64,000 nt of DNA from Synoicihabitans lomoniglobus (GCF_029023725.1 NZ_CP119075.1:5389501-5453500), one strand, 5' to 3'. Positions 1 to 8,986 are shown, counted from the stretch's first letter. Numbers and translations are program-made. Notes: a model not told the origin generated them from the letters alone.

Positions 1-551
1 ATGCCGGTGGAATTGATCACGCCGATAATCGCCATCGCGGCGGTCACGGCCGGCATCCACTGCACGCCGCCGCCGAGTTCGTAGATGGTGAACATGATCG
101 CGCTGGGCACGATGAAGCCGATGGTGCCCCAGACGCGCACTTGCGAGAAGGTGGCACGGGGCTGGGCGGGATCGTTTTGCAGGGTGAAGTAGAGACCGTC
201 GCCGAGAGCGACCTGCGGTTGCGTGGCGAGTCGGTTGAGCGCGACCCAGATGAGGCACGCCCAGAAGCCGACCGTCGTGGCCAGCATGCCCATGCCGATG
301 ATGTTAAAGGCAAACAGCGTCAGCAGCAGCGCGCGCACGATGCGGTAGCGGTCGGCGATAAACGTCATCACGATCGGCATGATGAGCACCCCCGATTGGG
401 CGGTGGCGAAGATGTAGCCAATTTCCGCCGGGTTCAGTCCTTTGACGTCGCGCAGGTAGATGGGGATGAACGGGGTGACGCACCCAAACACCGCGAAGAC
501 GGCGAAGAAGTGCGTTTGCAGACGGGAGACGGGAGTGACGGTGGCGGACAA
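1..551 (-). CDS. MFS transporter, 3' end cut by window edge
   Basis: The minus frame is open from a TGA near 598 to the window start, giving 183 codons of a polytopic membrane protein. About five hydrophobic helices are visible. The loop after helix 2 contains FIADRYR, the usual MFS cytoplasmic loop position. A later stretch reading TFSQVRVWGTIGFIVPS matches the pattern of LacY-like and nucleoside/H+ symporter-like MFS carriers. No ATG lies in the open part, so a TTG at 551-549 is the best start and the exact N-terminus is uncertain. It is divergent from the ion channel gene at 666. Substrate cannot be told. The C-terminal half lies outside the window. Confidence 0.8.
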   Translation of the reverse strand, partial: MSATVTPVSRLQTHFFAVFAVFGCVTPFIPIYLRDVKGLNPAEIGYIFATAQSGVLIMPIVMTFIADRYRIVRALLLTLFAFNIIGMGMLATTVGFWACLIWVALNRLATQPQVALGDGLYFTLQNDPAQPRATFSQVRVWGTIGFIVPSAIMFTIYELGGGVQWMPAVTAAMAIIGVINSTG

Positions 552-665
552 GGCGCGGAGAGTGAAAACGGAATGGCGAAGAGGGAAAGGCGGCCGGTGT
601 CACACGTTGACGATCGATCGCATCGGGTAGTTGCGGAGTTTCCGGCGGCGGGTCAACGTGCGGCC

Positions 666-1493
666 ATGTCCGAGCCCAAGCCTCCTGCTGAAACTTCGCC
701 GCTGAAGGAAATGCTGCACGAAGTGATCTTCGAAGCGGATACGACGGTGGGTCGTTGGTTCGACCTGATTGTCATGGCGGCGATCGTGGCGAGCGTTCTC
801 GCCGTGTGTCTCGAGAGCGTGCGTTCGATTCGCGAGGCGTATGGCGAGGAGCTGCATGTGTTGGAGTGGGTGATCACGATCATGTTCACGGTTGAATACG
901 CGGTGCGGTTGTTCGCGGTGCGGCGACCTTGGCGCTACGTTTGGAGTTTTTATGGCGTGATCGATTTGATGGCGTTGCTGCCCACGTATCTGAGCCTGGT
1001 GTTTGCGGGCACGCAGTCGTTGCTGGTGGTGCGGGCGTTTCGGTTGCTGCGGATTTTTCGGATCCTGAAACTTACCCAATACATCGGGGAGGCGCGGTTG
1101 CTGAAAGCGGCGTTGCTGGCAAGTTCGCGCAAAATCACGGTGTTTCTGGGGGTGGTGCTGACGTGTGTGCTGATCGCGGGGGCGATGATGTATTTGATCG
1201 AAGGCGAGGAGAACGGCTTCACCAGCATCCCGCGGTCGATTTATTGGGCGATCGTGACGATGACGACGGTCGGTTACGGGGACATCGCGCCGCACACGGT
1301 GTTGGGGCAGTTTGTGGCTTCAATTGTGATGATCCTGGGCTACGGGGTCATTGCCGTGCCGACCGGCATTGTTACGGTGGCGATGTCCGATGCCTTTAAA
1401 AAATCCACCAACACCCAGGCATGTCCGGCCTGCGGGGCCGGCAATCACGCGGATGATGCGCGGTTCTGCAAATACTGCGGCGACAAATTGTAG
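666..1493 (+). CDS. Voltage-gated-type potassium channel with C-terminal zinc ribbon
   Basis: This 275-residue protein has the six-helix layout of the VIC ion channel family. Helix S4 has regularly spaced arginines (RAFRLLRIFRILK), and the pore loop carries the K+ selectivity filter TTVGYGD at residues 200-206. The last 25 residues hold two Cys pairs (CPAC and CKYC) forming a zinc-ribbon tail, which is unusual for a channel of this size and may serve regulation or assembly. The frame is open upstream to 141, but that part is low-complexity shadow sequence; the ATG at 666 fits the start of the cytoplasmic N-terminus. Role: K+ conductance across the inner membrane. Confidence 0.88.
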   Translation: MSEPKPPAETSPLKEMLHEVIFEADTTVGRWFDLIVMAAIVASVLAVCLESVRSIREAYGEELHVLEWVITIMFTVEYAVRLFAVRRPWRYVWSFYGVIDLMALLPTYLSLVFAGTQSLLVVRAFRLLRIFRILKLTQYIGEARLLKAALLASSRKITVFLGVVLTCVLIAGAMMYLIEGEENGFTSIPRSIYWAIVTMTTVGYGDIAPHTVLGQFVASIVMILGYGVIAVPTGIVTVAMSDAFKKSTNTQACPACGAGNHADDARFCKYCGDKL

Positions 1494-1549
1494 GATGGCA
1501 GCGATGGATGCGGATGCCGGACGCGGATGTATGATCAAACCCTGCGACA

Positions 1550-2035
1550 ATGAAGATTGAGATCATCGATTTTACGCCGGAACTGGCGTCGCATTTTGCG
1601 CGGTTGAACCGGGCGTGGATTGAAAAGTTGTTTGTGATGGAACCGGCCGATCTGGCGGAGCTGGATCATCCGGAGCGGATCGTGAGTGAAGGCGGCGCCG
1701 TGCTGTTTGCCCGGGCGGAAGGGGAAGTGGTGGGCACGGTTGCCTTGCAGCGGTGGGATGATGAAACTTTCGAAGTGGTCAAAATGGGGGTGAGCGAGGC
1801 GTGGCAGGGCCACGGTATTGGTCGGCGGTTGATGGTCGCGATCATGGCCGTGGCGCGAACGCGCGGTGTGCGCTGGCTGCGCCTGGAAACAAACTCGGCG
1901 CTGGTGGCGGCGAATGCGTTGTATCGGAAAACCGGATTCAAGCCGGCACGGATGCAGTCATCGCTGCACGGCTATGCGCGGGCGGATGTATTTTTGGAGA
2001 TGAACCTGGAGGAAAACGATGCCGAACAAATTTGA
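1550..2035 (+). CDS. GNAT family N-acetyltransferase
   Basis: The 161-residue protein has the GNAT fold: beta strands ending in VVKMGV, then the acetyl-CoA pyrophosphate-binding loop WQGHGIGRRL (Q/RxxGxG/A motif), and a conserved tail with NALYRKTGF. The N-terminal region (HFARLNRAWIEKLF) resembles the subgroup often annotated as MarR-linked or stand-alone small-molecule acetyltransferases. Its stop overlaps the next start by 17 bp, so the two genes are probably translationally coupled. The substrate is not predictable. Confidence 0.85.
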   Translation: MKIEIIDFTPELASHFARLNRAWIEKLFVMEPADLAELDHPERIVSEGGAVLFARAEGEVVGTVALQRWDDETFEVVKMGVSEAWQGHGIGRRLMVAIMAVARTRGVRWLRLETNSALVAANALYRKTGFKPARMQSSLHGYARADVFLEMNLEENDAEQI

Positions 2036-2723
2036 ACCCATCGGTGAGCGGATCTGGTGCGGCCGGTTCGACCTCAAGGTCTTCGGCGCTCCCCTGGGCA
2101 AACGCACCACGGTGATGCAATTGAGCGACGGCGGACTGGTGGTGCATTCGGCGGCGCCTTTTTCGACGGCGGACGCGCGGGCGTTACGAGAAATCGGCGA
2201 GCCCCGATGGTTGCTGGAATGCTCGCGGGCGCACGACACGTTTGCGCAGCGCCTGCGAAAATTGTTTCCGGAGGCGACCTATGTGATTCCTCCGAAATTT
2301 CCGCTGACGCGGGACGCATTGGCACCGGCTTCACCTTGGTCGGGGGAATTGCCGGCGGGGTGGAAAGGTGAAATCGAAGTTCAGCGCATCGGTGGCATTC
2401 CACTCTTGGACGAGCACGCCGTCTATCACGGCCCGTCCCGCACGCTGATTCTCAGCGACTTGGTGTTCAACCTGAGCATCCCGGATGGAGAACGCATCCC
2501 GTTCTTTTTGCGCTGGGTTTCGGGTATCACCTCGTTTCCAGCCACGAGCCGACTGATTCGGATGTTGGTCAGAGATCGTGCGGCCTTAAAGGCGAGTCTC
2601 GAGTCGATGCTGGCCTGGGACTTCGAGCGGGTGGTCGTCGGTCATGGCGAAATGATCGTGGAACATCCTCGTGTGACGCTCGGTCGCGTCTTGGACTGGT
2701 CCGGAATCGACCAAGTCCCTTGA
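2019..2723 (+). CDS. DUF4336 family protein (metallo-beta-lactamase-like fold)
   Basis: The 234-residue protein matches the DUF4336 pattern: an opening with the phrase IWCGRFDLKVFGAPLGKRTTV, then LSDGGLVVHSAAP, a region IPPKFPLTRD and a late VVGHGEMI. The family is related to metallo-beta-lactamase-like hydrolases but often lacks the full HxHxDH metal motif, and no such motif is visible here. Enzymatic activity is therefore unproven. It starts inside the acetyltransferase gene (17-bp overlap), which suggests a shared transcript. Confidence 0.75.
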   Translation: MPNKFEPIGERIWCGRFDLKVFGAPLGKRTTVMQLSDGGLVVHSAAPFSTADARALREIGEPRWLLECSRAHDTFAQRLRKLFPEATYVIPPKFPLTRDALAPASPWSGELPAGWKGEIEVQRIGGIPLLDEHAVYHGPSRTLILSDLVFNLSIPDGERIPFFLRWVSGITSFPATSRLIRMLVRDRAALKASLESMLAWDFERVVVGHGEMIVEHPRVTLGRVLDWSGIDQVP

Positions 2724-2826
2724 TTGGGGAAGATTGATGCAGGGGATTTGCCATAGTGGGAGACGAACCGGTTAAAACACGTTTTCTTTGAACGCCTGCG
2801 TTGGTTTTTGCGTCGGATACCCTCGC

Positions 2827-3312
2827 ATGACCCCCTCGACTCTCGTGCGCGCCACTGCTGTTGCCTCTTGTTTCCTCGTCAGTGTGACGTTTGCCGCGCC
2901 CCCGTTGCCTGAACGCGTTTCCCATGGTTCCCGGATAAAGCTGACCGACTACCTGGTGCCGGGCAAAACCGTGATCTTTGGTTTTTTTAGCAAATTCAGC
3001 CCCGGGTGTCCCTGTGAGCCGTGCGCTCGACTGGGCGATCCGCTCGCCGCGCTGGAGGCCTCACGCGAGGATGTCCACGTCGTGATGGTGGATATCGATC
3101 GGGAGGACGCCACGGGCATCGATTGGAACTCGCCGGTGGCGATGCAATACAGCCTGCGCAGCCTGCCTCATTTCAAAGTTTTTGGTCCCGACAGCGAATT
3201 GATTGCCGATGACGCCGCGAGAGCCGAGGAAGCTCCCGCCCGCGAGCATGTGCACGCCATGATCGAGGCGCTGCCGGAGCATGGAGCGCTGGTGGCGAAG
3301 GCGAACCCGTAG
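2827..3312 (+). CDS. Secreted thioredoxin-like protein
   Basis: The frame is open from 2788, but the ATG at 2827 gives a clean signal peptide (MTPSTLVRATAVASCFLVS, cleavage near AAPP). The mature part of about 140 residues has a thioredoxin-like strand-turn (KTVIFGFFSKFSPG) followed by CPCEPC, two overlapping CxxC possibilities, and a cis-Pro-like SLPHFKVF. It is probably a periplasmic thiol-disulfide protein of about 161 residues. It ends convergent with the small gene at 3344. Confidence 0.72.
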   Translation: MTPSTLVRATAVASCFLVSVTFAAPPLPERVSHGSRIKLTDYLVPGKTVIFGFFSKFSPGCPCEPCARLGDPLAALEASREDVHVVMVDIDREDATGIDWNSPVAMQYSLRSLPHFKVFGPDSELIADDAARAEEAPAREHVHAMIEALPEHGALVAKANP

Positions 3313-3343
3313 CGCGCCACTGCCAAAAGTTGAGCGAACGCCA

Positions 3344-3562
3344 TCAGGCGGCTTGAGCCTCGGCGGATCCGCGGGCCAGCGATTCGGTCATTTCCGGATG
3401 CAGCACCGGCACGAGAAAATCGTGATCGGTGACGGGCGTCGCGCTTTCCAGATGGCGGGTGGCTTGGGCCAATCGGCGGGTCAGGGCGGCCACGATCCGG
3501 TCGCAGGTGGCGTCGAGAGGCGGCAGCGAGCGAGGCAGCGGAGGCGGTGTGGTTTGGTTCAT
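3344..3562 (-). CDS. Small hypothetical protein behind a leader terminator
   Basis: A 72-residue reading frame begins MNQTTPPPLPRSLPP and continues with a short amphipathic helix; no family is recognised. It is included because a structured leader precedes it on the same strand: an intrinsic terminator at 3631-3662 and short upstream reading frames. A good Shine-Dalgarno (AGGAGG, 3589-3594 on the opposite strand) lies about 25 nt before the ATG, too far for ordinary use, so the start or the gene itself is uncertain. It is convergent with the thioredoxin-like gene. Confidence 0.4.
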   Translation of the reverse strand: MNQTTPPPLPRSLPPLDATCDRIVAALTRRLAQATRHLESATPVTDHDFLVPVLHPEMTESLARGSAEAQAA

Positions 3563-3630
3563 GATGAGGATGGTTTGGGTGGTTAAACCTCCTCTGGTCC
3601 CGGAACCGGCTGGGCTTTGCTTTTTAAAAC

Positions 3631-3662
3631 AAAAAACCCCCTCCGGTTGGCACCGGAGGGGG
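3631..3662 (-). terminator. Intrinsic terminator in a 5' leader (possible attenuator)
   Basis: On the minus strand an 11-bp perfect stem (CCCCCTCCGGT / ACCGGAGGGGG, 4-nt loop) is followed by TTTTTTGTTTT. No full-length gene ends just upstream on this strand; the region upstream is an intergenic leader. The terminator therefore sits between the likely promoter area (3780-3860) and the small gene at 3344-3562, the geometry of an attenuator. Confidence 0.7.
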
Positions 3663-3677
3663 TAAAGTGTTGAGCAC

Positions 3678-3779
3678 TTACTCTCCTCGCGGTGCGCGGG
3701 TAACGGATACAATCGCGGATGCCACCACGACTGCTGCGTGGATGGATTTAAGCGCGGAACTCGTTACGGAGAGGATCAT
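3678..3779 (-). CDS. Possible leader peptide (33 aa), Val/Ile-rich
   Basis: A short ATG-TAA frame of 33 codons lies immediately before the terminator at 3662. The peptide contains a run AAVVVASAIVSV, with 11 of 33 residues branched-chain, similar in style to ilv/ivb leader peptides known from enterobacteria. There is no clear ribosome site before its ATG. A second, 17-codon GTG frame with a GGAGAG site overlaps the terminator. Coding status is inferred only from position and composition. Confidence 0.3.
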   Translation of the reverse strand: MILSVTSSALKSIHAAVVVASAIVSVTRAPRGE

Positions 3780-3836
3780 GCGGAAGGGCGACCACGACAA
3801 ATGTCGGCGCCCGCGTCAAGTCCGGGATCGGCGAAA

Positions 3837-3859
3837 AGTGTAACCATAATGGTTACACT
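3837..3859. repeat. Perfect 23-bp palindrome, copy 1
   Basis: Arms AGTGTAACCAT and ATGGTTACACT around a single central A. The same 23 bases occur at 28545-28567. This copy lies in the divergent region between the leader/small gene (minus) and the sodium symporter (plus). It could be an operator or a member of a short palindromic repeat family. Confidence 0.85.
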
Positions 3860-4007
3860 GGCATCGCGGTTGAACCCAAGGGGAGGGCGTGGCGCGGATA
3901 CGGGAGGAGATTTGAGGGACGAGTGAGCGGTGGATCGGCACATGGTCTGCTGGGAGGGGGAGCGTGAACCCCTTCGCCATGTCCGTGTTGTTGAATCGAG
4001 CTGCGTG

Positions 4008-5570
4008 ATGCAGAGCCTCGATTGGATCATTTTAACCCTCTACCTTGGGGCCATGATCGGGCTGAGCCTGTGGCTCGCGCGCGGTCAGGAGGACGAGCAC
4101 GACTATTACGTCGGCGGTCGCAAACTCTCGTGGTGGGCGGTGGGCATATCGATTGTGGCGACGCAGAGTTCGGCGATCAGTTTTGTCTCGATCCCGGCGT
4201 TTGTGGCGTTGCGACCGGGCGGCGGGTTGACGTGGTTACAATACGAGTTGGCGGTGCCGCTCGCGATGCTGTTCCTGCTGGTGTTTCTGGTGCCTTATCT
4301 GCGGGCGTTGTCGTTGGTGAGTGTGTTCGAGTTTTTGCGGGTGCGGTTCGGGGCGCCGACGGGCAAGGCCTTGGCGATCATCTTCCTGCTCAGTCGCGGC
4401 TTGGCGACGGGCATCGGGGTGTATGCGACCGGCTTGGTGCTCGCGCCGATGTTGGAGTGGAGCCTCACGTCGACGTTGTTGCTGATCGGGGTGGTCGCGG
4501 TGATTTACGACACGATCGGAGGGATCAAGGCAGTGGTGGCGTCCGATGTCGTGCAACTCGCGCTGATGATGGGCGGGGTGATTTTTGCGATCGGGCTGGC
4601 GTGCGCGGAAGTGGGCGGAGCAGGCGCGGCATGGGAAGCGCTCGGTGCGGAACGGCGGACGGCGGTGGATTGGAGCACGGGAATCGGCGACGGTGCGACG
4701 GCACCGTTTTGGGCTTTTCTGGTGGGCGGTTTTTTTCTGTATGCGTCGTATTATGGCACGGATCAAAGTCAGGTGCAGCGGCTGCTCTCGACGTCGAGTC
4801 CGCGCGAGGCGCAGAAGGCGGTGTTGCTCGGCGGTCTGTTGCGACTGCCGTTGACGTTGCTTTACGTCGCGCTGGGGGTCGCGATCGGCGCGGTGTTTGC
4901 GCTGAGTCCCGAGCTGCAGGCGGCGGTCCCGGCGGACAAATTGGACGCACTGGTGCCGCAATTCATCCTGCTCTACGTGCCGGCGGGTTTCAAAGGTCTC
5001 ATTCTGGCGGCGATCCTGGCGGCGGCGATGTCGAGTGTGGACTCGGCGCTCAACTCCCTCTCGGCGGTCACCATGCGTGATTTTGTCACGCCGTTGTTGA
5101 AGCCCGATACGCCGCACCATTTGCGTTGGAGTAAAATCACGACGTTGGCGTGGGGTGTATTGGTGACCGGAGCGGCGTTTTTGGCCGGGGGCATCGATCG
5201 CACGGTGATTGAAGCGATCAACAAAATCGGGTCGGCGTTTTACGGCCCGGTGTTGGCGACGTTTCTGCTCGGTATTTTCACGAGGCGAGCGCGGGGCAAG
5301 GCGATGTTGATCGGGGTGCTGGCGGGGGTGGCGGCCAATATGCTCGTGTGGATCAGCGGCTGGCCGGTGCATTGGATGTGGTGGAACGTCCTCGGCTGTG
5401 CGGTGACGGTGGTTACGGCGTTAAGCGGCGACATGGTTTGGAAGCAGGCGAACGATGGGGCACCGAAGCTGCCGCTGGCGTCGCGACCGGACCGTGAGGT
5501 GGGCTGGGCGGCGGCGGCGCTGTTGGCGGCTTTTGGGGTGACGCTGGCGCTGGTCGTCGGTCTGCACTGA
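4008..5570 (+). CDS. Sodium:solute symporter (SSS family)
   Basis: This 520-residue protein has about 13-14 transmembrane helices. SSS signatures include DYYVGGRKLSWWAVGIS near the N-terminus, TQSSAISFVSIPA (SGLT-type discontinuous helix 1), VIYDTIGGIKAVV, and AAAMSSVDSALNSLSAVTMRDF (sodium-site helix). The ATG at 4008 is chosen because the hydrophobic first helix begins directly after MQSLDW; the open frame upstream to 3930 is not membrane-like. Members import sugars, amino acids or organic acids with Na+; the substrate here is unknown. Confidence 0.9.
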   Translation: MQSLDWIILTLYLGAMIGLSLWLARGQEDEHDYYVGGRKLSWWAVGISIVATQSSAISFVSIPAFVALRPGGGLTWLQYELAVPLAMLFLLVFLVPYLRALSLVSVFEFLRVRFGAPTGKALAIIFLLSRGLATGIGVYATGLVLAPMLEWSLTSTLLLIGVVAVIYDTIGGIKAVVASDVVQLALMMGGVIFAIGLACAEVGGAGAAWEALGAERRTAVDWSTGIGDGATAPFWAFLVGGFFLYASYYGTDQSQVQRLLSTSSPREAQKAVLLGGLLRLPLTLLYVALGVAIGAVFALSPELQAAVPADKLDALVPQFILLYVPAGFKGLILAAILAAAMSSVDSALNSLSAVTMRDFVTPLLKPDTPHHLRWSKITTLAWGVLVTGAAFLAGGIDRTVIEAINKIGSAFYGPVLATFLLGIFTRRARGKAMLIGVLAGVAANMLVWISGWPVHWMWWNVLGCAVTVVTALSGDMVWKQANDGAPKLPLASRPDREVGWAAAALLAAFGVTLALVVGLH

Positions 5571-5629
5571 TCTTTTTTTCGATTCGTTTTGTGCGCCGCG
5601 CTCAGGCGGTGAATTCTGGAAATCTTCAT

Positions 5630-7909
5630 ATGGAAGAATCACACTTGCTGCACGACTTGGGTTGGTTGATGGCGACGGCGGCGTTTGTCTCGATCCTGTT
5701 TCGCTGGCTGAAGCAGCCGGCGATCATCGGTTATCTGGCAGCGGGATTGTTGTTGGGCCCCTACGTATTGCCGCATACGCCGATTCACGACTCGGTCAAT
5801 CTGTCCTCGCTGAGTGAACTGGGCGTGTTGTTCCTGATGTTCTACATCGGGTTGGAGTTTGATCTCGGAAAACTGCGACCGGTGGCCGGGGCATCGATTT
5901 TGGGACTGGTGCTGCAGACCATGTTGATGGGGTTGATCGGCACGACGGTGGGCCAGTGGCTGGGCTGGAATCCGGTGGAGGGTTTGTTCCTGGGCGGCAT
6001 CCTGGCGATCAGCTCGTCGATGGTGTGTTTCAACCTGATCGGGGAGCGCGGGGACATGTCGCGGCCCTATGCGCAGATCACGGCGGGCGTGCTCATTTTG
6101 GAGGATATTCTGGCCATCGTGCTCCTCGTGGTGCTGGCCGGTGTGGCGGTGTCGGGGCAGCTCGATTTCACGGCGGTCGGGCAGACGACTTTCTTTGTCG
6201 GCATCTTCGTGGTGGCGGTGTTCATGGTCGGCAAACTCATGGCGCCGCTGGCGGTGAAGTTGCTCAACAAAGTCGGCAACACCGAGACCCTCACGCTCTT
6301 CGTGGTGGGGATGATTTTTGCGGTGAGCCTGTTGGCGGAAAGCGCGCATTTCTCGCTGGCGTTGGGGAGCTTTCTGGCCGGGGCGATTTTCTCGCGATGT
6401 GCGATTTCGCATGAGATCGAGCAGATCACGAATCCGTTGAAGGACTTTTTCTCGGCCTTGTTTTTCGTGACCATCGGCACGTTGATCGAGCCGGCGGCGA
6501 TCTGGGAACACTTTGGCACGATCCTGCTGGTGACCGCGTTGATGGTGGTCGGCAAGTTTGGCGCGTGCTGGTTGGGGTTTGTGCTCGCGGCGGTGCCGCC
6601 GGCGGTGGCGGTGCGGTCGTCGCTGGCCAAGGTGCAGATCGGTGAGTTCGGTTTCGTGATCGCGTCACTGGGCCTGAGTCTGGGCGTGACCAACCCGGCG
6701 TTGAAGGCGGTCACCACGGGTGTGGCGGTATTGAGTATCATGTTTACCCCTACGGCGGTGAATCAGGGCGAGCGCATCATCGCGCTGGCGCAGCGGCTCA
6801 CGCCGGGCCGGGTGCACAGCGCGTTTAAGATCTACCTCGACTGGATCGAAGCGGTGCGTCTCACGTTGCGGGAGAGCAGCTTGCTGCGGTTTGTGAAGCG
6901 ACCGTTGCTGCGGGTCGGGTTGGATTTTCTGCTGCTCAACGCGTTGCTGATCGTGGTGTCCTTCGCGGCTCAGTTTCTGGGCGATTCCGCGTGGCCCCCG
7001 CGCTTGTTGTGGGGCGCGGCGGCCCTGGCGGCGATTCCCTTTCTGGTGGATATTCTGCGCAGTCTCGATGCGGTGACGATGGCGTTGTCGGAGATCGCCC
7101 TGTCCCGCCCGGCCTTGTCATTTCTGGCCAACGGGCCGGCGCGGGAGCTACTGCGGCTGGGATCGTTTGCGCTGATTTTGTTTGGGTTCATCACGCTGTT
7201 CCTGATCGCGTGCGCGCCGTATTTTCCGACGGGCACTTCGCTGGGGGTGTTTGCCCTCACCATCGCGGTGTTGTTGGTGCTGGGTTGGCGTTGGGCGGTG
7301 AAACTGCAGAGCCAGTTGGAAGTCGCGGTGATGTCGTCGATGGCCGATGCCGCCCGCAGTGGAGCGCGCGAAGCGGTGCAGGATGCGATCAAGACCATGA
7401 CGACGCAGAATCCGTGGCCGGTGGAGTTGTCCGAAGTCACGGTGCCCGCGAAGAGCGAAGTGGTGGGACGGACGTTGCGGCAGCTGAATTTGCGCCGCGA
7501 AACCGGGGCGACGGTGGTGGCGGTGCAGCGCAGCGGGGTGACACATTACGACGTGCCGCCGGATTTGCCGCTGTCGCCGGACGACACGTTGTTTTTGGTG
7601 GCGGAGCGCGATCAACTCGCGTCGGCCGCCCGGCTCTTGCGTCGGCGTCGCGCGGGAGAGGAAGACGCCGCGGAGGCGGTGCCGCACCAGTTTTCCCGCG
7701 TCATGGTCACAGCGGCGTCGGCGTTGTGTGGCCTCACCTTGCGCGAGGCCGGTATTCGTGGAACTTACGGCGTGACCATCATCGGCGTGCAACGGGGGGA
7801 TGATCGCATGACGGGTCCTTCACCCGACGAGTGCATGCATGATGGCGACCTGTTGCTGGTAATCGGGCCCGAGGAAGGGATCAGCAGCCTGCGTGAGGTG
7901 TTGGTGTAG
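5630..7909 (+). CDS. KefB-type cation:proton antiporter with two RCK_C domains
   Basis: The 759-residue protein starts with a CPA2 Na+/H+ exchanger domain (about residues 10-395; YLAAGLLLGPYVLP and LGSFLAGAIFS motifs). A second hydrophobic block spans about 430-560. Two consecutive RCK_C/TrkA_C domains follow at about 600-675 (SEVVGRTLRQLNLR...DTLFLVAERDQL) and 687-759 (GLTLREAGIRGTYGVTIIGV...DGDLLLVIG). No RCK_N nucleotide-binding domain is present. The ATG at 5630 directly precedes the first helix. It probably exports K+ or Na+ in exchange for H+ under ligand control. Confidence 0.9.
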   Translation: MEESHLLHDLGWLMATAAFVSILFRWLKQPAIIGYLAAGLLLGPYVLPHTPIHDSVNLSSLSELGVLFLMFYIGLEFDLGKLRPVAGASILGLVLQTMLMGLIGTTVGQWLGWNPVEGLFLGGILAISSSMVCFNLIGERGDMSRPYAQITAGVLILEDILAIVLLVVLAGVAVSGQLDFTAVGQTTFFVGIFVVAVFMVGKLMAPLAVKLLNKVGNTETLTLFVVGMIFAVSLLAESAHFSLALGSFLAGAIFSRCAISHEIEQITNPLKDFFSALFFVTIGTLIEPAAIWEHFGTILLVTALMVVGKFGACWLGFVLAAVPPAVAVRSSLAKVQIGEFGFVIASLGLSLGVTNPALKAVTTGVAVLSIMFTPTAVNQGERIIALAQRLTPGRVHSAFKIYLDWIEAVRLTLRESSLLRFVKRPLLRVGLDFLLLNALLIVVSFAAQFLGDSAWPPRLLWGAAALAAIPFLVDILRSLDAVTMALSEIALSRPALSFLANGPARELLRLGSFALILFGFITLFLIACAPYFPTGTSLGVFALTIAVLLVLGWRWAVKLQSQLEVAVMSSMADAARSGAREAVQDAIKTMTTQNPWPVELSEVTVPAKSEVVGRTLRQLNLRRETGATVVAVQRSGVTHYDVPPDLPLSPDDTLFLVAERDQLASAARLLRRRRAGEEDAAEAVPHQFSRVMVTAASALCGLTLREAGIRGTYGVTIIGVQRGDDRMTGPSPDECMHDGDLLLVIGPEEGISSLREVLV

Positions 7910-7915
7910 CGGCAT

Positions 7916-7944
7916 AAAAAACCCCGTCCGCAAACGGACGGGGT
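7916..7944 (-). terminator. Intrinsic terminator
   Basis: On the minus strand a 9-bp stem (CCCCGTCCG / CGGACGGGG) is followed by six T residues. It lies 40-70 bp past the stop of the minus-strand gene at 7984 and also separates it from the convergent antiporter gene. Confidence 0.8.
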
Positions 7945-7983
7945 CGCTGGGGAGAGCTGAGCCAGGCTTGGCCGGGCGAGGGT

Positions 7984-8838
7984 TTACTCGGTGTTTTCGC
8001 GGAAGCTCAATTCGACTGGGGCGGCGTTGGCATGAGCCGAGTTCCACGAATTGACGGCGGCTTCGGCGGCGGCGCGGGTGGTCGCGCGTTGTTTTTCCGC
8101 TGCCATGATGGGCGCGTCGAGGGCGGCGAAGGCCCGGTCTTGCGCGGCGATCACGGTCGCGGGCCAATCGGGCAGACGGTTGCCCGTCTTCAAGTCGGTC
8201 CAGAGCGAGCGGGCGCTGGCGCGCGCGGCCACGAGTTCACTGTAATAGGCGGCGAGCTGCTCATCATAGCGGCGAGCGCCCATGGCGAAGCTCCCCATGC
8301 GCGTGGCATCGGCTCCACTCTCCAACGCCTCCGGGGCAACGGGGGCCTGGGGCGCTTCGTAGAACAGGGCCTCGGAGCCGACGAGAGAAGCAGTCGGTCC
8401 CAGCTGGGACTGGAACACGTCGCGCACGAAACTGATGCGCAGGTCCTTGCCGTCTTTGGCGGCGCCGGGGAACTCGGCTTGAACCGCCTTGGCGATGAGC
8501 AGGGCCTCGACGGCGTCGCGGTCGAGCTTGGCGGTCCATTGGCCGCCGCTGCGACTCAAGTCGCCTTGCCACAGGGCATAGCCGGCGCTGTTGACGACGA
8601 GAATTTTGGCTCCGCTGGAGGTGGCGGGAGCGCGGCTGAGTCCGAGTTGGAGCGATCCACCGCCCGCGATGTTAAAGGTGTCCGCATCGGCTGCCCGGAC
8701 CGCGACAAAAGGGGACTCTTTTTTCTCTTCGTCCTGGGCGGATAGCGGAAGCGCGAGGACGGCGAAAGCGGCGGCGCAGCTGAGGAGCTGACGCCGGCTG
8801 GAGACAAGACTCGAGGAGAGGCGTAAAGCGATATTCAT
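7984..8838 (-). CDS. Secreted protein of unknown function
   Basis: The ATG at 8838 gives a 284-residue protein with a signal peptide (SSRRQLLSCAAAFAVLALPLSAQ). The mature protein is acidic near the N-terminus, has a beta-rich middle (GAKILVVNSAGYALWQG) and an alanine-rich helical C-terminus of about 90 residues with a likely coiled coil (YYSELVAARASARSLW...AAEKQRATTRAAAEAAV). No family is recognised. It is followed by its own terminator, so it is probably monocistronic. Open frame further upstream to 9114 is discarded because the signal peptide would be internal. Confidence 0.75.
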   Translation of the reverse strand: MNIALRLSSSLVSSRRQLLSCAAAFAVLALPLSAQDEEKKESPFVAVRAADADTFNIAGGGSLQLGLSRAPATSSGAKILVVNSAGYALWQGDLSRSGGQWTAKLDRDAVEALLIAKAVQAEFPGAAKDGKDLRISFVRDVFQSQLGPTASLVGSEALFYEAPQAPVAPEALESGADATRMGSFAMGARRYDEQLAAYYSELVAARASARSLWTDLKTGNRLPDWPATVIAAQDRAFAALDAPIMAAEKQRATTRAAAEAAVNSWNSAHANAAPVELSFRENTE

Positions 8839-8986
8839 GGATATACCTTGGGATGGGTTGCTGGGTAATCCGACCGGTGGGGGGCCGGACTTGAGGTTTA
8901 TCCAACGTAACGCATTGGCGCGTTCGTTCAAATGCCTTTTGTCAAATTCACCGCGGAGGATTCCAGCGGGGGTCTCCCGGAGAATG

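Noticed and set aside
141..665. Long N-terminal extension of the K+ channel frame
   Set aside because: The sequence is charged low-complexity and overlaps the MFS gene on the other strand; ATG 666 is a better start.
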